Source: an uncultured Lachnospiraceae bacterium (GTDB lineage Bacteria; Bacillota; Clostridia; Lachnospirales; Lachnospiraceae). Taken from it: a stretch of DNA of 31,586 nucleotides. Under the pieces are notes generated by a model that did not search any database, had not been told where the DNA came from, and saw only the letters and a list, made by a program, of their open reading frames with translations. Location of the stretch: NCBI GenBank assembly GCA_937891165.1, contig CALAEX010000248.1, positions 1-31,586 of the forward strand. The letters run 5' to 3'. The position numbers and the translations under genes were made by a program. Below are positions 1 to 8,203 of the stretch, in pieces (the first letter of the stretch is position 1; each line of letters begins with the position of its first letter).

Positions 1-1104
1 ACTAGAATAAAATATTGTTATTTCTTGAAAAACATATTCTGTTGCTCCAGTATCTTTATTGAATTGTTCCACAAATATTCCTTTTTTGTTAACATTATCT
101 ACCTCTTTTACTACTAAATATTCCTCTGGAATACGATAATAATCCTTCCAAGTAATTGCGGTTTCTGGAATTTTGAGTCCTTCTATATGTGATAATTCAA
201 ATTTTACAGTAAGAAAACGTTCTGAGGAAAAATTAGATAAATATCGTTGCATTGTAATTTCAGCAAAATAAGCATCATTTTTTCTATAGCAATTGATAGG
301 TGCTGTCACTGTAAGTTCATTATTTAAAGTAAAAGTTGCATTTTCTTTGCCTAATAAGTGACCATATAACGTATCATTTAAATTCACAACAATACTCCAC
401 GTATCTTCGGAAATAATTTTATAAACAGGAGAATTTGCAGCAATTAAATCAATACTATACAAAGAAATAGCCGTATCTTTCTTATCAAAACATTCTGCGG
501 TTACTTCCTGTAATGTATAGTTTGTATAATCATCTTTCACATAGGAAATAATACCACTTTGCTTTGTTGGAACTACTTTAAAATTAGAAGTAATTCCTGT
601 AGAAGCCACAATTTGATTTAATTCTTCCATGAGCATAGCATCAATTAACCGTTGATATCCTGTAAGCACATCTGCTTTTGCATTTTTGATTTCTTGATGA
701 GAAGTAGCATTCACTAAGTTTTCTTGCAATAATAACTTTAAATCGGACAAATCTTCTCCAGAAAGTTTAATTTCAGAAGCATTTCCAGAAAGTAACTCAT
801 ACACATTTCGATTGCTATCAATGGAATAAATCGTACTATTTTTAGCTACTCTAGAACCTTCACTAAAATAATAATTGACATAACCAGCACTTTCGGTAAA
901 AACTAGTTCTTCCTTCCGAATTATCATACCATCACATTGAGCCGTTGTATAGATTTCTCCAGGTTGTACCTCATAAATAGAAATCTCTGACTTTGTAAAA
1001 TAGTTATAAATATGTACTAAAATATAAATTAAAATTACTAGAAAAATTACAATTCCAATATTTACATCTTTTCTTCGTTTGACTTGAATAATATTATTTG
1101 CCAA
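1..1104 (-). CDS. HlyD-like membrane-anchored protein (3' end missing)
   Basis: The frame runs open off the left edge of the window, so only the N-terminal 368 codons are present. I take a TTG start at 1104-1102: GAGGG lies 6 nt upstream and an in-frame TGA closes the frame just before it. The protein begins with a short basic stretch (KRRK near residues 9-12), then one membrane helix at about 16-36, then an extracytoplasmic region with the lipoyl/barrel-sandwich look of HlyD-type adaptors (a glycine-rich strand pattern around residues 55-85 and a second half with WSIVV and IPE motifs). Related proteins in Lachnospiraceae are annotated as HlyD-family adaptors and often sit beside the ylmE/sepF division genes; those would lie beyond the left edge, which I cannot see. 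An efflux role is not shown; a cell-envelope or division role is equally possible. Confidence 0.7.
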   Translation of the reverse strand, partial: MANNIIQVKRRKDVNIGIVIFLVILIYILVHIYNYFTKSEISIYEVQPGEIYTTAQCDGMIIRKEELVFTESAGYVNYYFSEGSRVAKNSTIYSIDSNRNVYELLSGNASEIKLSGEDLSDLKLLLQENLVNATSHQEIKNAKADVLTGYQRLIDAMLMEELNQIVASTGITSNFKVVPTKQSGIISYVKDDYTNYTLQEVTAECFDKKDTAISLYSIDLIAANSPVYKIISEDTWSIVVNLNDTLYGHLLGKENATFTLNNELTVTAPINCYRKNDAYFAEITMQRYLSNFSSERFLTVKFELSHIEGLKIPETAITWKDYYRIPEEYLVVKEVDNVNKKGIFVEQFNKDTGATEYVFQEITIFYSS

Positions 1105-1180
1105 TTTCAACCCTCATACTTTCTCTTTTTTATATAGACTGTACTGTCATGTTTTCTGCATTTCATACAATACCAGTGTT

Positions 1181-1209
1181 ATTATACCTTTTTCTTATGA
1201 ATATATCAA
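1181..1209 (-). promoter_or_regulatory. SigA-type promoter of the HlyD-like gene
   Basis: Reading the minus strand, TTGATA (1209-1204), a 17-nt spacer and a perfect TATAAT (1186-1181) lie about 75 nt upstream of the TTG start at 1104. Spacing is ideal for the vegetative sigma factor. Confidence 0.75.
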
Positions 1210-1228
1210 ATAAAAAATGTAAATACTG
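1198..1228 (+). promoter_or_regulatory. possible forespore-type (SigG/SigF-like) promoter of the DUF378 gene
   Basis: TGAATA at 1198-1203 and AATACTG at 1222-1228 are separated by 18 nt, resembling the B. subtilis SigG pattern (GHATA, 17-18 nt, CATHHTA), but the -10 lacks the leading C and final A. No good SigA promoter was found for the downstream gene. A perfect inverted repeat, TGATAA-AAGA-TTATCA, at 1227-1242 overlaps the end of this element. The call is weak. Confidence 0.22.
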
Positions 1229-1265
1229 ATAAAAGATTATCATCTAACAGAAAGGAGTTTTGATT

Positions 1266-1469
1266 ATGAAAATTCTTGATTATACTGCATTAATACTTGT
1301 TATTGTTGGTGCAATTAACTGGGGATTGATTGGATTTTTTAGTTTTGACCTAGTAAGAGTACTGTTTGGAGATATGAGTTTACTTTCAAGAATTGTTTAT
1401 GCTCTTGTGGGAATTTCTGGTTTATATGCTCTGTCTTATTTTGGACGCTTAAAAAATGATGCTCAATAA
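1266..1469 (+). CDS. DUF378-family small membrane protein
   Basis: A 67-residue hydrophobic protein with two predicted membrane helices (about 5-25 and 41-59) separated by a short loop. The INWGL(I/V)GFF...FDLV...LFG...SRIVYALVG pattern is the signature of the DUF378 (YuzA-like) family, whose function is unknown. The start is the ATG at 1266 because AAAGGAG (1251-1257) is 8 nt upstream; a TTG two codons earlier is too close to that site. It is the only plus-strand gene near the left end, standing alone between a divergent HlyD-like gene and a convergent P-loop gene, and is followed by a strong terminator hairpin. Confidence 0.88.
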   Translation: MKILDYTALILVIVGAINWGLIGFFSFDLVRVLFGDMSLLSRIVYALVGISGLYALSYFGRLKNDAQ

Positions 1470-1492
1470 AAGTGTTCATTTTTAGGAAAAGG

Positions 1493-1525
1493 ACGGCGGA
1501 AAACTATATGCTGTTTTTCCGCCGT
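1493..1525. terminator. bidirectional intrinsic terminator
   Basis: An 11-bp perfect stem (ACGGCGGAAAA at 1493-1503 with TTTTCCGCCGT at 1515-1525) and an 11-nt loop. It lies between the convergent DUF378 and P-loop genes. T-rich sequence follows on both strands, so it can end transcripts from either side. Confidence 0.85.
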
Positions 1526-1543
1526 ATGTTTCATTTTTTCATT

Positions 1544-1963
1544 TTAAAGAGCAACTGTAATAAAAGGTTTTACGTCTTCTGGAAAATCCTCTTTATTCTT
1601 AGAAATACTGATAACAAAATCTACATTAAATGCATTAGATAATGTTTCTAACTTCTTCATCATATCGGAGATATCACTGTTTTCCATTGGTGCAATAGAA
1701 AGGAAACCATCGAGATATACCTTTGCAAGGTCGTTATCCTGAGAAATAATTCCTGCAATAAATCCTGCAAACTCTTTTGCATCATTTACAAAATAGTCTT
1801 TGATATTGATAAGACGAACTTTATTGTTCAATTCATACATATGACGATTGTTCTTATCAATAAAAGCTAGTGTTCCTGTTGTTGTAAGTACTTCTGCATT
1901 TGCCTTGTCCAGCAAAATTTTAGTTTTTCCTTTTCCTTTTTCACCCGCAATAATTTGAATCAT
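1544..1963 (-). CDS. small P-loop NTPase-like protein of unknown role
   Basis: A 139-residue protein starting at the N-terminus with a Walker A-like motif, GEKGKGKT (residues 7-14), preceded by a short hydrophobic strand as in P-loop folds. Hydrophobic strands in the second half (KVYLDGFL, DFVISIS) would fit the remaining beta-strands, but no clear Walker B with a following catalytic acid is obvious. Similar short proteins in Clostridia are sometimes labelled twitching-motility PilT-like, a label the sequence does not justify: PilT is far longer. The start has a strong GGAGG 7 nt upstream, and an extended -10 promoter lies at 2041-2049. The gene stands alone between mgsA and a bidirectional terminator. 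Function unknown. Confidence 0.8.
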   Translation of the reverse strand: MIQIIAGEKGKGKTKILLDKANAEVLTTTGTLAFIDKNNRHMYELNNKVRLINIKDYFVNDAKEFAGFIAGIISQDNDLAKVYLDGFLSIAPMENSDISDMMKKLETLSNAFNVDFVISISKNKEDFPEDVKPFITVAL

Positions 1964-2040
1964 AAACGTCCTCCTTAAAAGTAAGTGTTTTATTTTTTAT
2001 CATTTTGAAACAAAAAAATTTGCTTCATTTATACAACTCT

Positions 2041-2049
2041 ATTATACCA
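2041..2049 (-). promoter_or_regulatory. extended -10 promoter of the small P-loop gene
   Basis: TGGTATAAT on the minus strand (TATAAT at 2046-2041 with the upstream TG). No convincing -35 (TTTCCT at the right distance). It lies about 78 nt ahead of the start codon and just beyond the mgsA stop. No obvious terminator separates mgsA from it. Confidence 0.6.
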
Positions 2050-2082
2050 AGAAATCTTCCATAAGGAAATAGTTTTTTATGT

Positions 2083-2481
2083 TTATTTCTTATACAATTC
2101 TCTCCAATCTAAATCTCCACGGTCTAATGCTTTAATTAATAATTCCGCCGAAGCCAAATTGGTAGCAAATGGAATATTATGCACATCGCATAAATGAATG
2201 ACATTTAATACGTTTGGTTCATGTGCTTTTGGTGAAAGTGGGTCACGCAAGTAAATTACCATATCAATCTCATTATTCTCAATTTGTGCGCCCATTTGTT
2301 GCTGTCCACCTAGATGCCCTGCCAAATATTTACGAATCGTTAGATTGGTTACTTCTTCAATTAGACGGCCCGTTGTAGCAGTTGCGTACAAGGTATGTTT
2401 ACACAAAATTCCACGATATGCTACGCAAAAATCTTGCATTAACTTCTTTTTGGAATCATGTGCAATCAATCCAATATTCAT
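2083..2481 (-). CDS. mgsA: methylglyoxal synthase, variant active site
   Basis: A 132-residue protein colinear with methylglyoxal synthase, the enzyme that converts dihydroxyacetone phosphate to methylglyoxal and phosphate. Landmarks are LIAHD (residues 5-9), TTGRLI (36-41), GHLGG (55-59), RDPL (79-82), AHEP (86-89) and ATNLASAE (106-113). Against the E. coli enzyme, Asp20, Asp91 and His98 are retained (D9, D80, H87), but Asp71 is replaced by Gln60 (GGDQQ becomes GGQQQ) and Asp101 by Asn90; I confirmed both codons (CAG, AAC) in the DNA. The two Asp residues are described as catalytic bases in E. coli. The rest of the fold appears intact, so this is either a divergent clade with altered chemistry or an impaired enzyme. 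Its ATG overlaps the rodA stop by 4 nt (ATGA), so it is probably translationally coupled, last in the mre-min operon. Confidence 0.9.
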   Translation of the reverse strand: MNIGLIAHDSKKKLMQDFCVAYRGILCKHTLYATATTGRLIEEVTNLTIRKYLAGHLGGQQQMGAQIENNEIDMVIYLRDPLSPKAHEPNVLNVIHLCDVHNIPFATNLASAELLIKALDRGDLDWRELYKK

Positions 2482-3623
2482 TCGTGATACCCCCTCTTAT
2501 TTCCTTTCTTTTTATTAATAGATATATTTAATACTAACCCCAACATAGAATAACAACTAACCACAGAACTTAAACCACTACTGACAAATGGCAGTGGAAT
2601 TCCTGTGTTTGGAAGAATCATAGATACTACTCCTATATTAATAAATGTTTGAATAAGAATAATCGAAGCAGCTCCTGTAGCAATAATTCTTCCCATCATA
2701 TCATCCGAATTTGCTCCAATTAAGATAATACGAAAAGAAATAAATGCTAATAAAAGAATAACAATCGCTGCTCCTGCAAATCCAAATTCTTCTCCGATTG
2801 CAGTAAAAATAAAATCACTTTCAATGACAGGTACATAAGCAGTTCCTCTAACACCAGTATCTCCCATAAATGTTTTTCCAAGCAGTCCTCCTGAACTAAT
2901 TGCTTCTACTGCATTTTCTTGCTGATACATTAAGTCAGGATATGCTTCTGGATTTAATAACGAAAGGATTCTCTTTTGTTGATATGGGTCTAATAGTTTT
3001 TGCGTTGGTTGTTGTACATACCAAAACAAAACAGGAATCAATGGAATGAAAATAGCTACTAATATACCTAAAATCTTTAAAGAGTATCCCGAAGCAAATA
3101 CCATAATAGCAAAACAAGCAACTAAAACAAGACTGGTAGAAAGGTCTGTTTGTATCAAAATTAAAACAGTTGGAATTCCCATAATAACTGCTGCCAAAAG
3201 TAACGTACTAAACTTTTGGAGTCGTTCTTTCAACAAATCAAAGTATTTTGCCATTACAATAATCATAATCACTTTTGTTAGTTCCGAAGGTTGGAAAGAA
3301 AATAAATTTTCTATACCAAGCCATCGTTTTGCACCATAAACAGATATACCAAACGATGTAAATTTTACTAAAATAAGCATCACTAAGTTAACAAGATAAA
3401 GCAAAATATAAAATTTTGCTACAAAATGATAGTCAAATAAACTAACAAAAATAGCAAGGCAGAATCCAAAAAATACACCCAAGATTTGTTTTAAAGACAT
3501 ATCCTCTGCTACTCCAGGAATTAAACGAAGTACCCATGCCCCAATAATTCCTAATAAAATAGCAGCAACTAAAAGGCTAAGGTCAAATTTTTTAAAATCA
3601 TATTCACTTAATTTATTACGCAT
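2478..3623 (-). CDS. rodA: RodA, SEDS peptidoglycan polymerase
   Basis: A 381-residue polytopic membrane protein of the SEDS (RodA/FtsW/SpoVE) family, glycosyltransferases that polymerise lipid II for wall elongation together with a class B PBP. Visible family marks are YGAKRWL (96-102), QPSE (111-114) and the loop motif ESDFIFTAIGEEFGF starting at residue 268, whose Asp270 corresponds to the essential Asp of RodA. About ten membrane helices are expected. The assignment to RodA rather than FtsW or SpoVE rests mainly on context: same operon as mreBCD and PBP2. The start follows minE by 5 nt with only a weak ribosome site (AGGA 13 nt upstream, within minE), suggesting coupling. Confidence 0.93.
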   Translation of the reverse strand: MRNKLSEYDFKKFDLSLLVAAILLGIIGAWVLRLIPGVAEDMSLKQILGVFFGFCLAIFVSLFDYHFVAKFYILLYLVNLVMLILVKFTSFGISVYGAKRWLGIENLFSFQPSELTKVIMIIVMAKYFDLLKERLQKFSTLLLAAVIMGIPTVLILIQTDLSTSLVLVACFAIMVFASGYSLKILGILVAIFIPLIPVLFWYVQQPTQKLLDPYQQKRILSLLNPEAYPDLMYQQENAVEAISSGGLLGKTFMGDTGVRGTAYVPVIESDFIFTAIGEEFGFAGAAIVILLLAFISFRIILIGANSDDMMGRIIATGAASIILIQTFINIGVVSMILPNTGIPLPFVSSGLSSVVSCYSMLGLVLNISINKKKGNKRGYHE

Positions 3624-3628
3624 CTTAA

Positions 3629-3898
3629 CTATTTATTCCTAACATCTTTAATTGGAATATTGGCATATAAAGCAGGACCTGAACCTTCCATTCCTTCTGC
3701 TGGTGTCTGTGTGATTTTAATATCCAAACCTTCTTGGTCTATTTCTATGTATTTGGAAATAACTGCAATAATATCATTTTTAATCTGTTCCATTACTTCA
3801 GGAGAACATCCAGCACGGTCAGACATTAAAACGAGCTTTAGTCGGTCTTTTGCTACACTACCTGATTGTTTTTTCTTAAAAAAATCACCGAGAGCCAT
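3629..3898 (-). CDS. minE: MinE, topological specificity factor of division-site selection
   Basis: An 89-residue protein with the MinE layout: a short membrane-targeting N-terminus (MALGDFFKKK), the anti-MinCD segment with AKDRLKLVL (16-24) and DIIAVISKYIEID (about 42-54), then the C-terminal dimerisation domain. MinE stimulates MinD ATPase and moves MinCD off midcell membrane. GGAG sits 7 nt before the ATG. It lies directly after minD in a minC-minD-minE order. The presence of MinE, rather than DivIVA/MinJ alone, is usual for many Clostridia. Confidence 0.96.
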   Translation of the reverse strand: MALGDFFKKKQSGSVAKDRLKLVLMSDRAGCSPEVMEQIKNDIIAVISKYIEIDQEGLDIKITQTPAEGMEGSGPALYANIPIKDVRNK

Positions 3899-3915
3899 TC
3901 AACTTCTCCTTCTCT

Positions 3916-4701
3916 TTACTTTTTAAACAATTTATTGAAGAAACCAGTTTTTGTACTTTTACTCAAATCAAGAAATGGAACTTCGTCTCCTAAAATTCGG
4001 TGACAAATATTCATATAAGCTTTACCAGCCATTGAATTATCTCCAACTAATGGAACTCCTTGATTTGTAGAAATAATAATATTTTCATCGTCTGGAACAA
4101 CACCAATTAAGCCGATGGACAAAATTTCAAGTACATCATCACAAGATAACATTTCTCCACGTTTTACCATATCTATACGGATTCTGTTTACAATCAATTG
4201 AGATTGTCTAATATTATTTGCTTCTAATAAACCAATAATTCTATCTGCATCACGAACCGCAGAAACTTCTGGAGTCGTAATAACTAATGCTCTTGTTGCA
4301 CCTGCAATTGCATTTTTAAAGCCCTGTTCAATGCCAGCTGGACAATCAATTAACACATAGTCAAAACTTTCCTTTAAACGGTCTGTTAATTCTTTCATCT
4401 GCTCTGGAGTCACAGAAGTTTTATCTCTTGTTTGAGCCGATGGCAGCAGATAAAAGTTTTCATATCCTTTTACTTTAATAAATGCCTGATTGATTTTGCA
4501 ATTTCCTTCAATGACATCAACTAAATTATATACAATACGATTTTCTAATCCCATAACAACATCTAAGTTACGAAGACCGATGTCTGTATCAATTAATACT
4601 ACTTTTTTATTTAACTTTGCGAGTCCTGTACCAACATTGGCAGTCGTAGTTGTTTTACCTACGCCACCCTTTCCAGATGTAACTACAATTACTTCACCCA
4701 T
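3916..4701 (-). CDS. minD: MinD, membrane ATPase of division-site selection
   Basis: A 261-residue ParA/MinD-type ATPase that recruits MinC to the membrane. It opens with MGEVIVVTSGKGGVGKTT, giving the deviant Walker A (GKGGVGKT), contains DTDIGLRNLD and the switch motif DCPAGIE, and ends in a short amphipathic, basic helix (GFFNKLFKK), the membrane-targeting sequence. I place the start at the ATG at 4701, with GGAGG 11 nt upstream; the longer frame to 4719 would begin with a TTG that overlaps the ribosome-binding site itself. It follows minC by 20 nt and precedes minE by 17 nt. Confidence 0.96.
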   Translation of the reverse strand: MGEVIVVTSGKGGVGKTTTTANVGTGLAKLNKKVVLIDTDIGLRNLDVVMGLENRIVYNLVDVIEGNCKINQAFIKVKGYENFYLLPSAQTRDKTSVTPEQMKELTDRLKESFDYVLIDCPAGIEQGFKNAIAGATRALVITTPEVSAVRDADRIIGLLEANNIRQSQLIVNRIRIDMVKRGEMLSCDDVLEILSIGLIGVVPDDENIIISTNQGVPLVGDNSMAGKAYMNICHRILGDEVPFLDLSKSTKTGFFNKLFKK

Positions 4702-4721
4702 TCTATGAATTTCCTCCAATA

Positions 4722-5393
4722 TTAAAGTTTTATATCATTTAGAACCGATTTATTTAGAGGTTCTATACAAACAGTTTCCCCTTCCAAAAAAGCAATCATT
4801 GGTTGTTTCGGTTTTATTCTTTTACCAAAATCCTCCTCGGAAGACCTTGCGATTGCTTCTGCAATTCGTATTTGTAACGGTTGCATATTTAAAGCTACAA
4901 TAAAGCTTGTTCTCTTTCCACAAACACCTGCAAAAGCAGAGCCACGTAAAGCTCCTAAAATGACAATATTTCCTTTAGAAACAACACTTGCTCCTGCATT
5001 GACATCCCCAATAATAATGACGCTTTTTTCAAATTCTAGCACTTGTCCAGAACGAAGATTTCCTTTATAAAACTGTCCGGTTGAGGCATCAAATTCCATT
5101 AATGTATCATTTACACTTTTTTGAAAACGATTCTCTAATTCCGTATTCTCCTCCATAATACAAATAATATGAAGATTACAATTTTGCTGAATAATTCCTA
5201 CCAATTCTTCTTGTTGTTCTTCTGTTAAAAAACGTCCTTCAAAACTGATAGCTAGTTTCTCATCCCCAAAAAAGTTTTCTGTATCTTTGAATTGTAAGGC
5301 AATGTCTTTTTTTATTTCTTCGTAGGAAGCCGTAGAAGAAAGCTTGACACAGATTCCATACTTATTTCCTCTGACTGTCACTGATGAACTCAA
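4722..5393 (-). CDS. minC: MinC, FtsZ assembly inhibitor
   Basis: A 223-residue septum-site inhibitor. The N-terminal alpha/beta domain (about 1-100), which in MinC blocks FtsZ polymerisation, is followed by the right-handed beta-helix domain containing YKGNLRSGQ (108-116), GDVNAGASVVSKGNIVILG and LRGSAFAG, which binds MinD. The start appears to be TTG at 5393: it overlaps the PBP2 stop (TTGA), and a GGAGGGGG tract lies about 7 nt upstream, while the next candidate (GTG, four codons in) is too far from that site. The TTG start may hold MinC expression low relative to MinD; that is inference. Confidence 0.95.
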   Translation of the reverse strand: MSSSVTVRGNKYGICVKLSSTASYEEIKKDIALQFKDTENFFGDEKLAISFEGRFLTEEQQEELVGIIQQNCNLHIICIMEENTELENRFQKSVNDTLMEFDASTGQFYKGNLRSGQVLEFEKSVIIIGDVNAGASVVSKGNIVILGALRGSAFAGVCGKRTSFIVALNMQPLQIRIAEAIARSSEEDFGKRIKPKQPMIAFLEGETVCIEPLNKSVLNDIKL

Positions 5394-8203
5394 TGAATTT
5401 CCCCCTCCTCACTGGATTGATTTAAAAACTCGCTAAATTCGCCATTATAATAATAGGCATAAATATCTCGACATAAAAAACCAGAATAATTACCAGAATA
5501 TCCATTCGCAATCATTGCAATTACACTTGTTTGTGGTTGTTCTACAGGTGCAAATGAAACAAAAATAGAATGTGGTGCTGTATTGACACCTTGTTGTGCT
5601 GTTCCTGTTTTTCCTGCCACAGTTACAGGAATATCCGAATAGTCTTTTTTCAATGACGTAGAATATTTCAAAATTACATTTTGCATACCAGTAAAAATCT
5701 GATTCCATGCGGCTTTACTCACACTAGAAATCTCATTTTCAATGACAGGTTCTTGTGTATAAAGAATAACGCCATCTTTATCGGTTATTTTATCAATCAA
5801 AGTATATTTATATAATTTTCCTTTTGTTGCAATGGTGGTAGCATATCTTGAAATTTGAAGTGGTGTAAATTTATGTCCATATCCTATCGAAGAACGTACC
5901 GCATCTGTTGTTGCAAACTCAGGACTATTTTCTCCCAGCTCTATTCCAGAAACATTATTAAAACCAAATAAAGCACTTGTTTCCTTTAATTTAGAAAGAC
6001 CAAGACTATCTGAATATTTGCCATTTGCATCTGTAGATAACCGATATCCTACTTCATAAAAAAAGTAGTTACAAGAGTTCATTACTGCATTGGAAATATT
6101 CTGAGCACCATGTCCTCTTTTTGACCAACAACTTGGTGATGGTACAATTTTTGTAAACTTTACTTCGTCATAAATCGTTTCATTGACAGAAATAGCACCA
6201 TTCAATAATCCGGAAATTGCTGTCATCATCTTAATTGTAGAACCAGTGGTTGTTCTTTGTTGTGTTGCACGGCTGTATAAAGGATTAGATTTATCTTCTA
6301 GTAATTCCGAATAATAAGACCATTCTATTTTATTCGTTAATCGATTAGAATCATAACTAGGATAAGATACTAAAGCAATCACTTCACCTGTATTGACATC
6401 TGTTTGAACAATTGAACCACTACAAGGCTCTAACGCCAATTGTGCAGGAGTAATTTCTACATTTCGAATCTTTTCCTTTAAAAAGCTGTAGGAAGAAATT
6501 CGTCCACGTTTTAAATTAGAAATATCCTGTTCATTATATTCTAACACATTTTGGTCAAATAATAAAAGACAAATTTCTTTTCCTGATAATTTGTAATTAA
6601 AGATTAATTCTCGATAAATTTTTAAATCAAATTCTTTATTATCATAAAGTAAATCAAAAGCTTCCTCTATAAGAATTTCATAAATTTCTTCTGTACTATA
6701 ATAATCACCTGTAATTCCAAGTGCATCTAAGTTTACCCATTGTTTGTTGATACTATATGCTAAAAATTCAGCTACACTAATCTTTCCATTCACATAAGAT
6801 TGATAGGTTACATCGGAAGAATCCATACGTGAGGAAGAAAGTAAACCAGAATTTATCATTTTGGACATATAATACGATACAAATTCCTGCATTTCTTCAC
6901 TTAGACGACTTTTTAATGTAGTAGTTCCGTATTGCAGATGGTCTTTGAGCTGTTCGAGTACTACAACTTTTTTTGTTTCATAATAACCATATACTTTTTT
7001 CTCTAGTTCCGTAGCGTCATCTGCAGTAAAATGATTGATATCTACAACATTATTATTTAATAATGCATAGTATACTTCATAAATAGGAATTAAAATATCT
7101 TCACTAGATGTTCCTTTTGTACCATAGCTCATCGAATTGACAATAACACCATCTAAAATCTCTGCTAAGTTTTTTTCAATGACATGATAATAAACCGTTT
7201 GCATATTTGCATTTAATGTTAAATAAATATTTTCTCCCGGAATTGGTTCAGATATAATTTCTGTACTAATAATTTTACCAGAATTATTTAGTGTAATTCG
7301 TTCTACTCCTTTTGTTCCAGCTAATCTAGTTTCTAATTCTTTTTCTAAACCAGTTTTACCAACATAATCGGAAGCATCATATGTACCATTTTCTGCATTG
7401 AGAGTTTCTAATTCCGACTCGTTAATTAATCCAGTATAACCAATAATATGTGCAAAATATAGACTATGATTATATGCTCTTTTTGTACGCTGCACAACAG
7501 CAATTCCAGGAATATCTCCACTAGATTCAGAAATAGCAGCAATCGTCGCATCATCAATATTAGACGCAATCGTCAATTGAGAAGACTTATCAACAAGAGT
7601 AAAAAAATGGTAGCGTACCGTAATAATCGCTAGTGCTTCTTCTAAAGAATACTCTTCTGATACTTGAAACATTCCTGTTGATTTGTCTCCGTATCTTAAA
7701 AAATGAAATACTTCTTCTGCGGTAGCTTCTTTTTGTTTTTCTGATAAGTCATTGACAGAACGCAATCCATAAGCATTTTTTTTGAATCGTTGTTCTGCGG
7801 TTCCGGAAACATTAAATGCTAATTTTCCATTTTCATCAATTTCAATCGCAAAATCTAATTCTATTTCATAACCATGCTCTTTTAAAATATTGACCATCTT
7901 AAGAATAGATTTATTTTTTTCTGCATTACTCAAAGCACTATCTTCTAACATCACCGAATAAGATAATGTATTGTACGCTAATAGTTCACCATTTACATCA
8001 TAAATTAAACCACGAGTACTTGGTATATAACGCTCTACTACTTTATAATAATTTTCTTTGATGGTATTAGTATCACCTTGTATGATTTGTAATTCAAACA
8101 TACGTTGTAAAAGAACAAAAACAAGTATACTATATACAATAGCAATCCAAAATAAACGGGAGGTAAGAACACTTTTTATTTTTTCAATAAGAAATAGTAT
8201 CAT
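5390..8203 (-). CDS. mrdA: PBP2, class B penicillin-binding protein for elongation, with large insertion
   Basis: A 937-residue transpeptidase that cross-links peptidoglycan outside the membrane, partner of RodA. One membrane anchor (about 16-34) is followed by the PBP dimerisation domain (about 55-330), then an extra segment, then the transpeptidase domain from about 595. Active-site motifs are STIK (S655, K658), SCN (710-712) and KTGT (865-868). The family is usually 600-750 residues; the excess is a Ser/Glu/Tyr-rich, charged helical segment at about 351-590 between LTLNANMQ and SGSIVQTDVNTGEV, which are normally close together. The usual PGSTFK around the serine is TTGSTIK here. The ATG overlaps the mreD stop by 4 nt (ATGA), and the stop overlaps minC. 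Confidence 0.95.
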   Translation of the reverse strand: MILFLIEKIKSVLTSRLFWIAIVYSILVFVLLQRMFELQIIQGDTNTIKENYYKVVERYIPSTRGLIYDVNGELLAYNTLSYSVMLEDSALSNAEKNKSILKMVNILKEHGYEIELDFAIEIDENGKLAFNVSGTAEQRFKKNAYGLRSVNDLSEKQKEATAEEVFHFLRYGDKSTGMFQVSEEYSLEEALAIITVRYHFFTLVDKSSQLTIASNIDDATIAAISESSGDIPGIAVVQRTKRAYNHSLYFAHIIGYTGLINESELETLNAENGTYDASDYVGKTGLEKELETRLAGTKGVERITLNNSGKIISTEIISEPIPGENIYLTLNANMQTVYYHVIEKNLAEILDGVIVNSMSYGTKGTSSEDILIPIYEVYYALLNNNVVDINHFTADDATELEKKVYGYYETKKVVVLEQLKDHLQYGTTTLKSRLSEEMQEFVSYYMSKMINSGLLSSSRMDSSDVTYQSYVNGKISVAEFLAYSINKQWVNLDALGITGDYYSTEEIYEILIEEAFDLLYDNKEFDLKIYRELIFNYKLSGKEICLLLFDQNVLEYNEQDISNLKRGRISSYSFLKEKIRNVEITPAQLALEPCSGSIVQTDVNTGEVIALVSYPSYDSNRLTNKIEWSYYSELLEDKSNPLYSRATQQRTTTGSTIKMMTAISGLLNGAISVNETIYDEVKFTKIVPSPSCWSKRGHGAQNISNAVMNSCNYFFYEVGYRLSTDANGKYSDSLGLSKLKETSALFGFNNVSGIELGENSPEFATTDAVRSSIGYGHKFTPLQISRYATTIATKGKLYKYTLIDKITDKDGVILYTQEPVIENEISSVSKAAWNQIFTGMQNVILKYSTSLKKDYSDIPVTVAGKTGTAQQGVNTAPHSIFVSFAPVEQPQTSVIAMIANGYSGNYSGFLCRDIYAYYYNGEFSEFLNQSSEEGEIH

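Noticed and set aside
1544..1963. PilT twitching-motility ATPase
   Set aside because: Only a P-loop is shared; length and other motifs of PilT are missing and no pilus genes are nearby.
2041..2082. Intrinsic terminator after mgsA
   Set aside because: The possible stem (TTCC/GGAA) is only about 4 bp with no suitable T run.
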